Notes: generated by a model not told the origin, from the letters alone. DNA of 64,000 nucleotides from Ashinkailepas kermadecensis (GCA_034440615.1 JAOTOM010003961.1:62001-126000); one strand, 5' to 3'. Counted from the first letter of the stretch, positions 1 to 11,958 are shown. Made by a program: numbers and translations.

Positions 1-345
1 AGGGAATATCACGGTTCAAGCACGGCTTTTGTTATGTAAAAATGGCAGAATATCTGGAACACTTTGCAGGACAACAAACTACACACGATTAAACCACGTC
101 TAGGAGAGTGGACCTCGTCCTACCGCAGGACAAGGAGAGACGAGGTCGTCCTCTGCCGCCTTCGGCTTGGCCACACTCGCGCAACACACCACCATCTGCT
201 CAGTGGAGAGGACAGGCCAAACTGCCCTCGATGTCACGCACCGCTGTCAGTGCGTCACGTTTTGGTTTCATGCCCTGTGCTCGCCGATGATCGCAAACGC
301 CTTTTTGGAGCCGCGATCTCTTGGGTGACCACTCGCGTGCGGTAA
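1..345 (+). pseudogene. I-type LINE ORF2, C-terminal end (copy 0)
   Basis: This is the tail of a reverse-transcriptase polyprotein, read in frame 1 from the window edge. A TAA stop at 37-39 breaks the frame. The rest matches, residue by residue in many places, the C-terminus of LINE copy 3 (31440-31800): a basic region followed by a zinc-binding C-x2-C-x7-H-x4-C cluster near 227-275. This domain follows RNase H in I-clade LINEs and probably binds the template RNA. The 5' part lies outside the window. It is a dead copy in the same (+) orientation as the other three I-type copies. Confidence 0.85.
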
Positions 346-577
346 CTTCGGGACAGCTTTTTCGCTTTCTTTCGGATGCCGACTTCAGAGCAATTTACAC
401 ACCTCATTGACATGCAACACTAACTAATTAACTAGAATATCGGAATGACTTGCCTGTATTCCTTAGGTTCGTGTACAGCTGTTGGACCGTTTAAGACGAT
501 CAGTACCATCTAACACTGTTATGGGCGCTGTATGACCAACGCAGTCGATGCGCCCCTAAGCCTAAATAACTAACTAA
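346..577 (+). mobile_element. 3' UTR and tail of I-type LINE copy 0
   Basis: The stretch ends in the family signature: TTATGGGCGCTGTATGACC, a short spacer, GATGCGCCCCTAAGCC, then an (AACT)n-like tail. The same ending occurs at 835-894, 28317-28372 and 31935-31998 on the + strand and at 12788-12851 on the - strand, so it defines the family 3' end. Confidence 0.85.
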
Positions 578-819
578 CTCGGATCTTTCATTCAGCATGT
601 TACAACAATGGCTAGATAAAATGCAACGAAACTCTGTGCAGACGTGCGGACATTAATTGCAGAACTTTTGGCAGGGATCTTGCTGCCAGGTCAGGTCAGG
701 TCAGACCTGAAATGATTGTGTGTGAACATATTCAGGCGGATTTCCCGCACATTTAGCACTTTTTCAAGTTCATAACCAAATAGAGGGCGAACTAATACCC
801 GTCTGTGATTATCAAGTGC
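578..819. other. Non-coding stretch with a short (AGGTC)n run
   Basis: No coding signal is visible. A short run of the pentamer AGGTC at 688-704 runs into its own reverse complement. The same pentamer occurs inside the TTAGG-type arrays at 14680-14705, so it may be a variant of that repeat. The rest is unassigned. Confidence 0.4.
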
Positions 820-909
820 CTATCTCGCCAATACTGGGCGCGAATGATCAATTCTGGTCGAAGCGCCCTAAAGCCCAAATAACTAACTAACTAACTATCT
901 CGCCAATAC
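820..909 (+). mobile_element. 60 bp dead-on-arrival LINE insertion with 15 bp target duplication
   Basis: CTATCTCGCCAATAC occurs at 820-834 and again at 895-909. Between them (835-894) is only the last 60 bases of the I-type LINE, including its (AACT)n tail. This is a very strongly 5'-truncated retrotransposition product with intact target site duplications. It marks the exact 3' end of the family. Confidence 0.9.
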
Positions 910-1480
910 AGGTGCTTTTCTGGAAAACTGTGTGCCTTCAGAATGTAGGCACCCTCCTGGGCTATTCGGGCACAGCTCTCCGTAATATGCTGAACATTAT
1001 TGGCTACACATGCTCCTCTCCCGACAAGAAAGATGTCTTTCTGGCAGTTGGGTGCTTTGAGAATGCAGGAGGGCTCTTGGGCCAACCGGTGCTCTCTTCG
1101 CAGTCAGGTGCGTCCTGGGGCAAGGTAGTACCTCCGGTGAAATGAAAGGCGCCGTTTCAGATAGTTAGCACCCTTAGTGCAACTTTAGACAACCACCTGG
1201 GGCAATCCGGCACCTATCTTAGCAGTACTGGTACAGACACCCTTCTGGGCGCCGCTCTTTATAACGCATGCGCCTTCTAGGGCCCGGCGGGCGCCCCTTG
1301 TCGAATGTAGGTGCACTCTTCGCAACATAGTACAATGACTGGCCCAGTGTGGCCAAAATGGCCATTGGTGCTGATGGATGACGGGAAATGGGCATACTGT
1401 CTTCCATACTCGGCACATCTTTGTCAGATCATGGTCTCCAGGCAATTATCTGATTCAGATAGAGGAAAGGCCAGCCTAAT
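910..1480. repeat. Degenerate GC-rich minisatellite, unit about 20 bp
   Basis: Units loosely of the form GGTGCACTCTTCGCAACATA follow each other without a constant period. The ORFs on both strands are shadows of this. The unit resembles, in reverse orientation, the minisatellite inside the hAT-like element at 18540-22760, but I cannot prove common origin by eye. Confidence 0.45.
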
Positions 1481-3439
1481 TGATCATTCATGAAAAAGGC
1501 AATTATTTACAAATTATGACTCAAGGGATAAACCTGTACGACCATAATGCAGCAAATAAAAGCAAAACAAAGAAATCTGATGAACCTCAAAAAGCCTCAT
1601 AGCAGAGCAAGAGCAGGCCAATGAATTTCAATGCAACGGGGCACTAGTCTGGTGAGCTGGGCACCCCTCCCACGGGGGAGGGGGTGCCACTGATTGAGAA
1701 AAATAAATGAGGTGAACTCAGATCTTACCCAGAGGCCCTATTTTTCAATGAGGGGGACATCCGATTTTCACTGGGGAAACGACGATGACAAAAAATCGTC
1801 GCCGTATATGCCGAAAGTTAAGAATTTGGTTGTTGGGACTTGCCAATTGAGCCCTACAAGACTTCAATTTTATGGGGGAATGTTCGTCCTCAGACAACAT
1901 GTCAACATATGATCTGCCGAATCCGCCACCGGTACCAGGTTACCCGGATGAATGGTCGTAGCTTCAGCGTGAAATCCCTCAAACAAAATCCCATTTAGTT
2001 CATTTTAGTAATGATGCTGTGGAAAGCATGCTGTGCACCCGGACAATAATTTCCGTTTGGTCATTTAGAGGTACTGAAGAAATGACTACAAAGGTTTATA
2101 ACCGTACCTATATAACCAACTGTCAGGATGCAACGCTTGACATGTATTTTGTTGTTTTAAGAAGCGCGCTATCTAGGGGGAGTAGGTAGTTTTATTGCGC
2201 TCACCAAGGGGTTGTGGTATCGCTTTCCTTGCTAACACAACGGGGGGGGGCAGCGTACCATGCGTTCCACCGCCCCTGGTAAGCGGGTATTTTGTACCAA
2301 TTACTAACAGTTCCTCGAAAAATGTGTGTATTAATAATATGTTATGGTTCCATACCGTATTTACGTTCCCATTGGCTGATATTGACGGAATATGGTAGAC
2401 TGCAATGCAAGGATCCGCATTGCACAATTTGCGTTACCAACGGGTTTTCTAGCGTAGTTTTCCTTGAAAAAAACAAGCGCATGTTCGTTGAAGCTCATCA
2501 AGGAACAACAATTATTCCCCAGTTCGTAAATAAAACCAGATTCGTCATGAGTTGTGCACGAATATGAACATCTTATTTGGATCACTTGTCAGGAAGACGA
2601 CTAGAATCGAACGCAGCACCACGCCGAATATGTTTGTTTGGGGGGGGAGACGTTTGGTTCTCTCGGATGTTGGTCTCAAACAACAGACACCAATAAGCAT
2701 TCTCTCCCCGAGTCCAAGCTCCTCAGAAGAGGCCCTGTTCTGCCCCCACCCCCCGGCGTGGCAGAGCCCCTGACTAGAGTCGATGATGAGTATGAACAAC
2801 AATGGACGGGGCGCACCGGGATTACGACGGTCGCCTCCCCCCAGCAAACAACCTTATGGTAACCCGACTAGGCTACCTCTGGACATGGACACGTGAGCTA
2901 CACGTGGTTTGCTGGGCCCAGTGACCCTTCTGGATCCGCCAGTGATGGAGCGGACATAGTGGGCACTAAAGCCCGACAGACGATATTAGTGGCACTGACT
3001 CGGCGTCATTGAAACACCGACGAAACTAACACTGGTTTATTGACACCAGTGCCATTGACACAGTGCATGGATGGGACCGGAAAACCGAAACACGGCCGTT
3101 ACCAGGAGTCCGTGGCGCGGCCAGCCGATGGCCCAAGGTCATGGTCCTTCTCCAAATATTTGGCTTCGAGATAGAAAAAAGACGTCGTTGTGTTCGTATG
3201 GAAAATCAGCACGCAAAGTGTACATTCGTTGCGCAATCCCTGGAATGTGTTCCTCTTTACGAGCGAGGGCGAGGCTCGAGTGAGTTTACGCCCGTGTATA
3301 TGGTAGAAAAGCTCACCTGAACTACCCGGTCCCACCGTCATGTTTTGGAGGTCTTAATTACGTTTTGTTACAGCGATTCGCGTTCTATTTTACCATTGAG
3401 AGTCAGATGTGTTCTTTTTATTTCTGTTATATTAATTCT
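1481..3439. other. No gene recognised
   Basis: Open frames here are short, overlap on both strands and show no recognisable domain. Features seen are a G/C-rich hairpin at about 1660-1688 (a 12-base stem with one bulge and a tiny loop) and a G8 run at 2240-2249. The section 2880-3060 has loosely repeated CACTGA/CAGTGNCA motifs. It may be the decayed interior of DNA elements, or intron of the mitoferrin gene whose last exon starts at 3826. Confidence 0.4.
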
Positions 3440-3776
3440 TGTTTAATTTTATAAATTTAATCCGAGTTCTTGCTGGGGTGGCTTTATGAACCAGGGTCCT
3501 ATTACTAAGCAGAGCGTGTTGCGTGAACCCTGGCCCCACCCTGATCCATGAATTCCAGTTCAACGGCAAAATTTTGACGGAAAGTGTAACGTACCGTGAA
3601 TGCACTGACTCGGCCACCCGGTAGCTCGTCCCCGGCCTGACTGGGCCAGCTGCCAACTGACCCTCCCAGCCGGGGGCTAAATGCGAGCGCGCGAAGCGCC
3701 TCGAACCCTGTGTTGCCAGAACAGGGTAGACCAGAGAAGGCCAGCGCTCTAACCAACTGCGCTACCGGGGCGGCAG
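3440..3776 (-). mobile_element. tRNA-derived SINE, family A (reverse strand)
   Basis: Read on the - strand from 3776, the element starts with a tRNA-like head containing an A box (TAGCGCAGTTGGTTAGAG) and a B box (GGGTTCGAGGC). An unrelated body follows, ending near GGGGTGGC and an AT-rich tail. A second, interrupted copy lies at 51200-52465, and agreement over about 230 bases confirms the family. It sits only about 50 bases upstream of the mitoferrin exon's splice acceptor, inside the intron. Confidence 0.85.
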
Positions 3777-3825
3777 TTGTTTAATTAAAAGATTGCTAGT
3801 TCTTAAAGTCCGTTGTCTGTTGCAG

Positions 3826-4436
3826 TGGTGAAGCAGCGGATGCAGATGTACAGCTCGCCGTTCCGGTCGTGTCTCGAGTGCGCCCGCTCGGTGTACCGGC
3901 GTGACGGACTGCGCGCCTTCTACCGCTCGTACGGCACCCAGCTCACCATGAACGTGCCGTTCCAGTCCCTGCATTTTGTGTTGTACGAGTGGGCACAGGA
4001 GGTGACCAATCCGCAGCGTCAGTACCGGCCGATGGCGCACATGGTGAGCGGCGCGGTGGCGGGCGCCGGAGCCGCTGCGGCCACCACGCCGCTCGACGTC
4101 TGCAAGACGCTGCTCAACACTCAGGAGGCGACGGTGGTGTCGGCGGCCGGGTCCGGGCCCGTCAGCGGGCTAGTGGCGGCGGCGCGCCTCGTCTACAGCC
4201 ACGGCGGCGCCGCCGGCTTCCTGCGAGGTCTGCAAGCACGCGTCGTCTACCAGATACCGTCGACCGCCATCTGCTGGACCGTCTACGAGAGCATGAAGTA
4301 TGCGCTGAGTCGGTCTGGCGTGGCGGACAACGCCGACGCCGCATCCGACCCGCCTCGGATCTACTCGCCTCGTGCCGTGCCGTTCAATACGGCGCACGCG
4401 CAGGCGCCGCCCGACTTTAGCACGCGGCCGTTGTGA
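3826..4436 (+). CDS. Mitoferrin-like mitochondrial iron carrier, last coding exon
   Basis: The family imports iron across the inner mitochondrial membrane for heme and Fe-S cluster synthesis (SLC25A28/37). The exon opens after CTGTTGCAG at 3825 with two bases completing a Val codon, then VKQRMQMY, the end of the second carrier signature. It contains the conserved [14 protein letters not shown] stretch and the third signature [15 protein letters not shown] (exon residues 86-100), then [18 protein letters not shown]. It ends at TGA 4434-4436. About 203 codons are visible, the second half of a normal carrier. A tail of about 35 residues after the last helix is longer than in vertebrate homologues. 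Codons are strongly GC-rich. Upstream exons must lie beyond a long intron; none is seen in 1-3825. Confidence 0.93.
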
Positions 4437-5631
4437 GGCGCAGGTGGGCGACGTCTCCCGCCCCGCCCGTGGCTGTTCTGCCGCCTCACGTCGAGCTGCT
4501 CACTCAGCTGGGCCTGCATGCAGTAGATTGCGCCGTGTAAACCCATCCGAGTATTTGGTATCGCGAGATTCGATCCGCGCGGTCAGGGCAGCGCACAATG
4601 GCAGTGTTCCTCCCGCCAGACCACTCGCTTACAATGTCGCCCGGTATTTTCTGTGGTGGGCACTTTGAAGCATGTGTACACCTCTGAGCGGCCGTGGCGC
4701 AGTGATCTGGCGTGGGTTGATGCCGACGGCAGGATGGGCGGGCTGGCTGTCTTCAGCGCGGCGCCGCCGACTTACGCCGGGCGGCCGGCGCGACGTTGTG
4801 ATTGGGCGGCCGCCGTGCGGTGCGGCGGCTCGGCGGGCTTCGCTCCGACTGTGCCTTCGGGCGGCTCTGTGTGGCCGCGCTCCGGCCACGGCAGGCAGCT
4901 CGCCCGCAGTATTGAGTGGCCACAATGCGGGCGTCGGCTCTGTTTTAGCTCGGTGATCACCAATGTACCTGATGCTAGTCCGTCGGTGCCACCAACGGAC
5001 TGGGCTGGGAACTGTTAGCCGCCGCGGCCAGCGCCTCCTGCAGGCCGCAGCTGACAGCCGCCCCCTACTGGCGCGCCGACCGCCACCCTTGGACCGATAG
5101 TTGAGGCCACCCGACGAGGCCAGTGTGCACGCTTAGTTGGGTTGCGCCCCTGAGTGCTGTGTTTGACCGGTGTTGTCGGCCCGCCTCACGGGTAGGACGT
5201 GACTGACTGGGGGGGGGGACAGAGCAGTGGTGACTCGTCCGGCCACACCAGGCTGGGACGAGCGCTGACGGCCTGTTGTCAGCCGACCACGTGTCCCTCG
5301 CTAGCTGACCAGACGATAATTCATCAGTTCGGGCCGCTTTATTTGGTCGGTATCAATTCGCGGCGATTTCTTCTCGCGTGCTAGCGCTTTGTGTACCGCA
5401 TCTGTGCTCTGAGAATTGTCCGCACGTTTCGCTGCGCGGATGTTTTCTTGCACACGTGCTTCGGTGCTCCTTCCAGAGAGTTAGTCGTCACCGCTCTGGC
5501 AGCCAACGGGATGTATGCTTCTTGCTACAGGACATGATAGGTTACGGTCTGGTTTTCGGGCAGCAAGGCTTAATGCTAAAGTATTGTTAATATATTTACG
5601 TCCTATTCGTAGGGAATCAATAGAGGGGGAA
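4437..5631 (+). other. GC-rich region downstream of mitoferrin, probably 3' UTR in part
   Basis: The GC-rich composition continues past the stop codon to about 5100, then falls. No AATAAA signal is visible here, so the transcript end is not placed. The open frames at 4650-5020 on both strands have no recognisable domain and look like GC-rich chance frames. Confidence 0.4.
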
Positions 5632-5930
5632 AAGATTCAGGTCCAGAGACGGCTTAAGCTTTTTCGATACCATTGTCATATAGCTGTGACCTAACCGTAA
5701 GGCTACAACGGTCACGGATATCGATTCAGGCCCAGGGATGGTTTAACTTTTTCCGGTACTGTTGTGAAGTAGTTAAACGCTATTGGTAAGGTAATTATGG
5801 ACGGGGAAAGTGCTTCAGGCCCAGGGGTGGCTTAACCTTTTTCCAGTCAGTTGTCGGTTACGCGATAAGCAGCAATGACATGGATAGCGATTCAGGTCCA
5901 GAGGCGGCTTAACCTTCCCAGCGTCGTTGT
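5632..5930. repeat. Four diverged direct repeats of about 90 bp
   Basis: A core of the form GATTCAGGYCCAGRGRYGG followed by TTTAA-CTTTTTCC recurs near 5633, 5723, 5814 and 5889, each followed by a diverged spacer. Spacing is about 75-90 bases. There is no coding capacity and the origin is unknown. Confidence 0.7.
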
Positions 5931-6857
5931 TATATATGTATGTTTTGTTACTTGCTGAGTGATATAGAATACAAGAACACGTGATTCATTCTCTTAATGC
6001 GTGAAAACACCGATTTTTACGTTCTGAGATGAAGGAGGTTCCCAAGCGGACATTGCTACATATCTTCGTGATACGAATGCACTTTTGTTTTCACATGGGG
6101 TTGCCGCCACAAATAGCTAGCAGGCCAGTGGTGGTGGTAAAGTGTTAGGGAGGAGGGGGGGGGGTGTATCCCGGTCCAGGAATAGCCGAACACGTACACC
6201 GTGGCAGAGAAAACAAGGGGTGATGTTGCAGTGTCGTGGGGGTCTCCCACCCCAGGAATTCCCGAGCACGTAGGCAGTGCTGCCTAGCTGGCAGGCGGCT
6301 CTGGCGAGACGCGCCCGATCAAGCCCGCGGGTTATGGGTCGGGTGACGACTGGTCCGCCAACGGTTATCGTGGGCAGAGGCTCACCCAAGGAGGAGTCGA
6401 CCCTCACCCTCAGGAAAAATAAATACTTGAGTAACAATGCATTTTCGAAGTTGCACCACGACCACCAAAAATGTCCACGTTCTTCGCGCACCGAAAGCGT
6501 TTTCCGAACAATGGTTTGTTTAGTTTTTACGGGTAGCGCCCCCTTAAGAAAAACCTGGCCGCGCCGCTAATCGTGAGGCAAGCAACTTCGCATCGTACGT
6601 CATGTGTGACAATCGATGAGCTTAGCACTGGGCGACTGGTTGCAAGGGAGGATACACCGGGACCGGGAAGGCTTTATTTCCCCCTCCCCCTCTGCCGTAT
6701 ATTCATATCCACTAATTATAAAATGGCAACCCCCACCCCGGACGAGGAACCACCTTTCCGTGGTGGTGGAGGGTGGGGGCGATTGTGTGCCCCAAGGTAC
6801 CGAAGGCGGACCAGGCCATCGATCCAATGATGAGGGGTAAGACTAAGAGTGCCTCAG
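5931..6857. other. No gene recognised
   Basis: There are G- and C-runs at 6148-6170 and a near-perfect hairpin at about 6750-6775 (CCACCTTTCCGTGGTGG). The open frames have no recognisable domain. The region ends where homology to the 5' end of LINE copy 2 begins. Confidence 0.4.
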
Positions 6858-7419
6858 TCGTCCTTCCATCCATACGCTCCCATTCCAATGCCCATCTCAT
6901 CTCAACATCCATGTCCTTCATCTGGCCCTGCAACACCAACTCTCCCTATCATGAGCAGGTAGGACAACTTCCTCGGTCCTGCCCTCCAGCTCAGTTTTAT
7001 CGGGGTAGTCGCGCCCCCTCTGCTCGCCTCCCCCCGGGGTTGACGAAGTCCTGGAGGCTGAGGTTCCCCGTCGCACGGTGCTAGTTGTGACGGGGGACCA
7101 ACACGCCTCTTTAGTCCCGATATCCCGGAGGGGCGGGCGGGCCCGTAGGGCCCCATATGGGCCAAGCGACTTGTCGCCTGAGTCCGACGGTCTGGGCCCA
7201 GCTCAGTGCCTGCTGGCCTGGCCGGCAGGGGTCAAGGAGTGGGCGGCGCTGGATCCAGGTCGGGGTGGTGTCTCTCTCTCCCGGCCGGGTGACGGCGTCG
7301 CCTGCCCCGTATAGCTCCTCGGGCGCCTGGCGTCCTCCCGTCCGCGGGGCCCAGGCGTCCCCCCAGTAGGGCCCCTGTGTGGTGTGGCGTCACGAGGAGC
7401 GGAAGAAAAACAACACTAT

Positions 7420-8760
7420 ATGGCATCTACGAACCAAAAAATATATCCTGGTCCTTCAAGCAAGGACCAGACCAATGCATACCCACGCGGAAATATGACT
7501 TGCCGAGAGTATGGTACCGAGTGTATTCCTCACAATCCTCGTGTACTTGTCTTGCAAGGGAAAAATAAAAATGTTGCGTCCCTGTTCCCCTTCCAGAGAA
7601 GGGACGGTTGTGACAGACTTGGGGAGATCATTAGGTGTGAAAAACTGAAGGACGGTGCCTTGGAAGTAGAGTTTGCGGTGGCAGACCAGGCTGCTAGGGC
7701 TCTGAAATCATCTGAATGTGTGTATAGTGTACGAAGGAACGGGAGAAAGGAAAACGAAACCATCGAAATCACCGTGGAACCTCACAAAACTAAGAACACT
7801 TCACGTGGCATTATAAACTGTTTTGATCTGCGAGAAGTGGCTGAGGATGAAATCGTGGACGGGCTTTCAAATTTTGGAGTGATTGGTGCTCGAAAGATGA
7901 AGGCAAAGAGAGGCGCAGAGTGGACTCCGACAAACAATGTAATCTTGACTTTTAACAGAAAGGACCTACCTCCTGATATTAGAGTGCGCTACGTGCGCGT
8001 GAAGGTAAGAGCATTTCTTCCTAACCCCATGCGGTGTTTCAAGTGCTAGAAGTTTGGACATACATCACAATATTGTCGTAACCGCCCAGCATGCAACAAG
8101 TGTGCCTCCCATGAGCATTCCGGTGAAAAGTGCATGTTTAAGACTTCATTTTGTGCCAACTGCGATCAAGGACAGAAACCCCCACACCTCATACGACCGT
8201 GTATGCCCAGCCTATATTAAAGAAAAAGAGATCATCTCACTCAAACACACACAAAATAACGTTCAGAGAGGCCAGGGATTTGTACGAAAGATCACATCCT
8301 AGAGTATCTTACGCTGCGAAAACCACAGCCAGCGTAACAGCCTCACAACACATACATCCCAACAAACACTGAGTTAATCGCACAACTTACAGCACTTCTT
8401 CGAGCCTTCGGGGCTCCTGTGGTATCGCCTGCGAGGCAAGAGCAGTTCCTCCAAAACGAAGCCGAAGGGACCGAAATGCCACCTGCCACGCATAGACGCT
8501 CAGTTGACCCACCAGAGGCCCCCCTTCCGACGAACGTTGGAGGATGGGGAGTGGGCTCAGACCCAACGCTCCAAGAGGCCTGCTCGGTCCTCACCACCCA
8601 ATCCTATGCCCTCCCAGTCTACCACATCACCTACCCTGAAATCCCCGCCTTCCACTTCCCGTCCTTCCTCCAACCTCTCATTACCACCCACACGCATCAT
8701 CATCACCTCCAAATCCATCCCTTCCGCCACCTCCCTTCCTGATTCATGTCGCTTTCCCGT
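7420..8760 (+). pseudogene. LINE copy 1 ORF1 (Gag-like, zinc knuckles), broken
   Basis: The start is taken at ATG 7420 because it aligns with ATG 16452 of copy 2; an upstream in-frame ATG at 7384 exists. The frame is open to a TAG at 8047-8049. This stop replaces the first residue after CFKC inside the first CCHC zinc knuckle, where copy 2 has Gln; CAG to TAG is one change. Beyond it the remaining knuckles can still be read (8050-8210), then frameshifts near 8250 and a Pro/Thr-rich tail. The protein would bind element RNA in a ribonucleoprotein particle. Confidence 0.85.
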
Positions 8761-9022
8761 GAGCCAGGCCTCGCCCTTGCCCTCGACCAATTGAAATCTC
8801 CGATATGAACCTACAGCACCAGATGGCCGGAAAACGCGCCCGTGATGCGAAGCGAGCGCGGCTCGCCGAGATGGAGAAGGCCCGGGCGAAGGGCCACCAG
8901 AGCGTTGATAAGACCCCTCCCCAAGGTCCGCCACCACGCCGCCGCGAAGGAGAGTGGAGGGACCGACGGGAGCACCCGCCGCGCCATGTGAGATGGGTCC
9001 ACCCCCGCTGCCACCGCCGCCA

Positions 9023-9568
9023 CGGCTGAGTGTCCCTGAAAAGCGGGGTCTGCCGTGGTCCGGTTCTCCACCGGGGGGCGGCTCACTGTGGTCTCGCCAG
9101 AGGACACAATCGCTTGGCTTGGTAATTTGTATCCCTTCCCATTTCTAGTCAGCAACCACTTTATCATTGCATCTCTCTGTACTGCATACAGAAATCATTA
9201 CTGGCGATTCATGACATGTTTTCAAGAACCCATTTGAACCCTTAACATACCCAATATTCAGGCATTTTTACAGTGGAAATGTAGAAGTTTTAAAACGGCT
9301 GAGTGTCCCTGAAAAGCGGGGTCTGCCGTGGTCCGGTTCTCCACCGGGGGGCGGCTCACTGTGGTCTCGCCAGAGGACACAATCGCTTGGCTTGGTAATT
9401 TGTATCCCTTCCCATTTCTAGTCAGCAACCACTTTATCATTGCATCTCTCTGTACTGCATACAGAAATCATTACTGGCGATTCATGACATGTTTTCAAGA
9501 ACCCATTTGAACCCTTAACATACCCAATATTCAGGCATTTTTACAGTGGAAATGTAGAAGTTTTAAAA
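9023..9568 (+). repeat. Exact 273 bp tandem duplication in LINE copy 1
   Basis: The block 9023-9295 is repeated at 9296-9568, with no difference found by eye. It covers the ORF1/ORF2 junction and ends inside the first codons of ORF2. The lack of divergence in an otherwise decayed element implies a recent duplication or an assembly artefact. Confidence 0.9.
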
Positions 9569-10732
9569 CGTGTGCCCAATATCTCCAAAAGGTTCTGAAC
9601 CAGCATTGCCCAGCAGTAGTGTGCTTGCAGGAGACAAAACTTAGACCAGATTGCAATATATAAATTAAAGGTTATTCAGTTTTTCGAAAAGACGTTCGGC
9701 GGATACCATTGCCCAAGGCTGAGTACTACTTGCCATGTACCATTGTGTCCCTGGAAAAGAGATCGTGCTGAACACGAATCTGCAGGCGGTAGCTGCATGT
9801 GTACTCTTTGAACGCCGTGCTCTCACGGTATGCTCGCTATACTTACCTCCTGGTGTACTTCCAACCGTCGAACTCGAGCAAATCTTGGTCCAGCTTCCAC
9901 CTCCATTTCTCCTCTTGGGAGACTTTAACTCTCATCACACTGTCTGGGGTTGCGGTGAGGTTAATTCCCGTGGGCGCCTCTTGGAAAACTTTATCCTACA
10001 GACTTCTCTTTGTATTTTAAACACGGGCGCATGTACACATTTTAGCCTCCGATCAGGTTTTACTTCAGCGTTGGACCTCAGTCTCGTCAGCCCACAACTA
10101 GTTAGCAGCTTTGAATGGACCGTGGACCAAGACTCACTGGAAGGTGACCACTTCCCCATTTCGCTACATTACCAGGGCAGTCCTATCCTGAGACCGCGCC
10201 CACAGCGATGGAATTTGAAGAAGGCTGACTGGAAGAGGTTTGAAGAACGACTACAGCTGGTGTTCTGTGTTCATTATGATGTACCACCAGTGTCAATAGA
10301 AACATTGTCATCACTCCTAGAATGTGCAGCTGAGTGTATCCCTAAGACGTCTGATTCTCCTGGGCGTACCCCAGTCTCATGGTGGACACAAGAGTGCCAG
10401 GATGCTCTTCGAGCTAAACTACGCGCTTTTAAGGCATTTAATCGTAATAGCACCACATCGAACCAAATTGACTTTAAACGTGCCCGGGCTTTCGCGCGCC
10501 GCACAATACAGGAAGCAAAACGAACCTCCTGGCGCAAATATGTCAATTCCTTGAATCGTGCCACACCTCACTCTTTGATATGGTCACGAATTAAGAGAAT
10601 TTCAGGTCAGTTCAACACGACCCCGCTTCCTATACTAGTAATTGGCAATCGTAAGGTGTCTCGACCAGTGGATGTGGCCGTAGAAATCGGAGCAACACTT
10701 TCTGAGAGAAGCCGAACGGGAACTACAGAGTC
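9538..10732 (+). pseudogene. LINE copy 1 ORF2, endonuclease portion
   Basis: The frame begins near 9538 with LQWKCRS and QETKL, the start of an APE-type endonuclease. Stops occur at about 9660 and before 9735. The long open part 9735-10732 carries LYLPPG, LLLGDFNSHH, LDLSLVSPQL and GDHFPI (SDHFP in copies 2 and 3), all typical endonuclease motifs, then the linker towards RT ending in ERSRTGTTES. The frame then enters the hAT-like terminus. The protein would nick target DNA to prime reverse transcription; this copy has no RT. Confidence 0.87.
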
Positions 10733-11958
10733 CAGGGGCGTCGATTTGTATCCTTTTGCGGGGGCCATGGCCCCCCCCCCAATGCTGATCTTGGCCCCCC
10801 AATGTTGATTTGGGCCCCCCCAATAACCCATGCTATTTTTATGCTGATAAAAAGCTAAAGGGAAAAAAAGAAGAAAAACACTGTGTTAGGTACATGGAAA
10901 ACTTAGTTGATGTTAACCAGCACATTTTGTACTGAAAAAGAACAGATTTGGATTAGATAGTGGACTGAGTATCCAACTTTTGCTACACAATTCAAAATTA
11001 TGTGCAAAAAAAACAAAATAGCTAGATTTCCCTCCACTGTGCAAGGAAAACTTACGCCATAAAATGTTAAGATTCGCTGATGATGCATTTTAAACCAGAT
11101 TGTCTTTTTTTTAATGTTAAGCCAAAAAACAACAATTGGATTGTCATACTGATGTTTGTACACACCACCAATGGCAAAACCACACACATGTGAGCTTAAA
11201 CAGGAAAAAATCCATTCTTAATTTCCAGTCATTGTCAAACTTGCATTGTCCAGTGAACAGCAGACAATCATCCTTGAGATTGTGGATATGCAAACTATAA
11301 TTATCTTCAGCAGCCCACCTATCACACCATCAGCTTGATATTTACCTAGGTACCTACCTAAATGCCCAATAACAATGCATGCATTCAATATTGATATGGG
11401 GAAAACGAGAGCCATGTGTGGGCAAATCTGCCAGCTTATGGTGCCATGACAGAGAAAACTCAGCAAGAAGCTGCATGGCCACTGCAATATAATTGGTATT
11501 CCTAAAAGAATAAAAAAGAAAGCTATGGCTCACATGACTTTTAAGCAAAGCTTAGTCATCCACGACCAATGCTATACAAGAGAAATAGCCTTGACAAGCC
11601 CAATGTCTCGTACGCCGCAAAAATACCATTATTTTAAAAGGTACACCAAAGTCGCATTCAAACCTTGATGACGTCACAGGTTTTTATTCATATATTGCAG
11701 AAATTGGTAGCATCAGGCAAGTTTCAATTTAACTGCATGGGGGAGTGACTTTTTCAGGCGTACCGGAACACAGAGGTCATTTGCGCCACCTTTTTTGAAG
11801 CGAGTACGTTACATGTCTGACTATAAAAGCGGGTGTTTGCGATCAAGGTGCAGGCATGTGGAAGTTTACATAAAGGGAATTTTACGTTATAGTTTGTGTT
11901 ATATTTTAGGCGCTGAAGGCGGGGCTAGGATGGGGACATCCCCCTAATGTCTAGATGG
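10733..11958 (+). mobile_element. hAT-like non-autonomous element, terminus copy A
   Basis: It begins CAGGGGCGTCGATTTGTATC, which resembles hAT inverted-repeat ends (CAGGGGCG...), then G/C-run subterminal sequence with GTTGATCTTGGCCCCCC. The interior shares blocks with copies B and C (around GTTAACCAGCACATTTTG). There is no transposase frame. The far end is not identified, so the 8 bp target duplication cannot be tested. It truncates LINE copy 1. Confidence 0.6.

Larger units (their letters stand above)
6858..10732 (+). mobile_element. I-type LINE copy 1 (5' UTR, ORF1, ORF2 start), 3'-truncated
   Basis: The 5' UTR (6858-7419) aligns with 15884-16451 of copy 2, starting at CTCGTCCTTCC/CAGTCGTCCTTCC, so both copies have the family 5' end. 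ORF1 remnants follow, then a 273 bp tandem duplication, then the first third of ORF2. The element stops abruptly at a hAT-like terminus (10733). The RT and RNase H portions are missing from the window. It is diverged from copies 2 and 3, so it is a different subfamily or an old insertion. Confidence 0.88.

Noticed and set aside
688..704. Nuclear-receptor (AGGTCA) response element cluster
   Set aside because: The run is a simple AGGTC pentamer repeat that also occurs inside TTAGG-type arrays. A repeat origin explains it without invoking regulation.
3813..3825. TTG start just before the mitoferrin exon
   Set aside because: The bases before 3826 are a polypyrimidine tract and AG acceptor, and conserved carrier sequence starts exactly at 3826. 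It is a splice site, not a translation start.
4650..5020. GC-rich overlapping frames downstream of mitoferrin
   Set aside because: Frames are open on both strands because of the base composition; there are no domains and no agreement with the carrier family.
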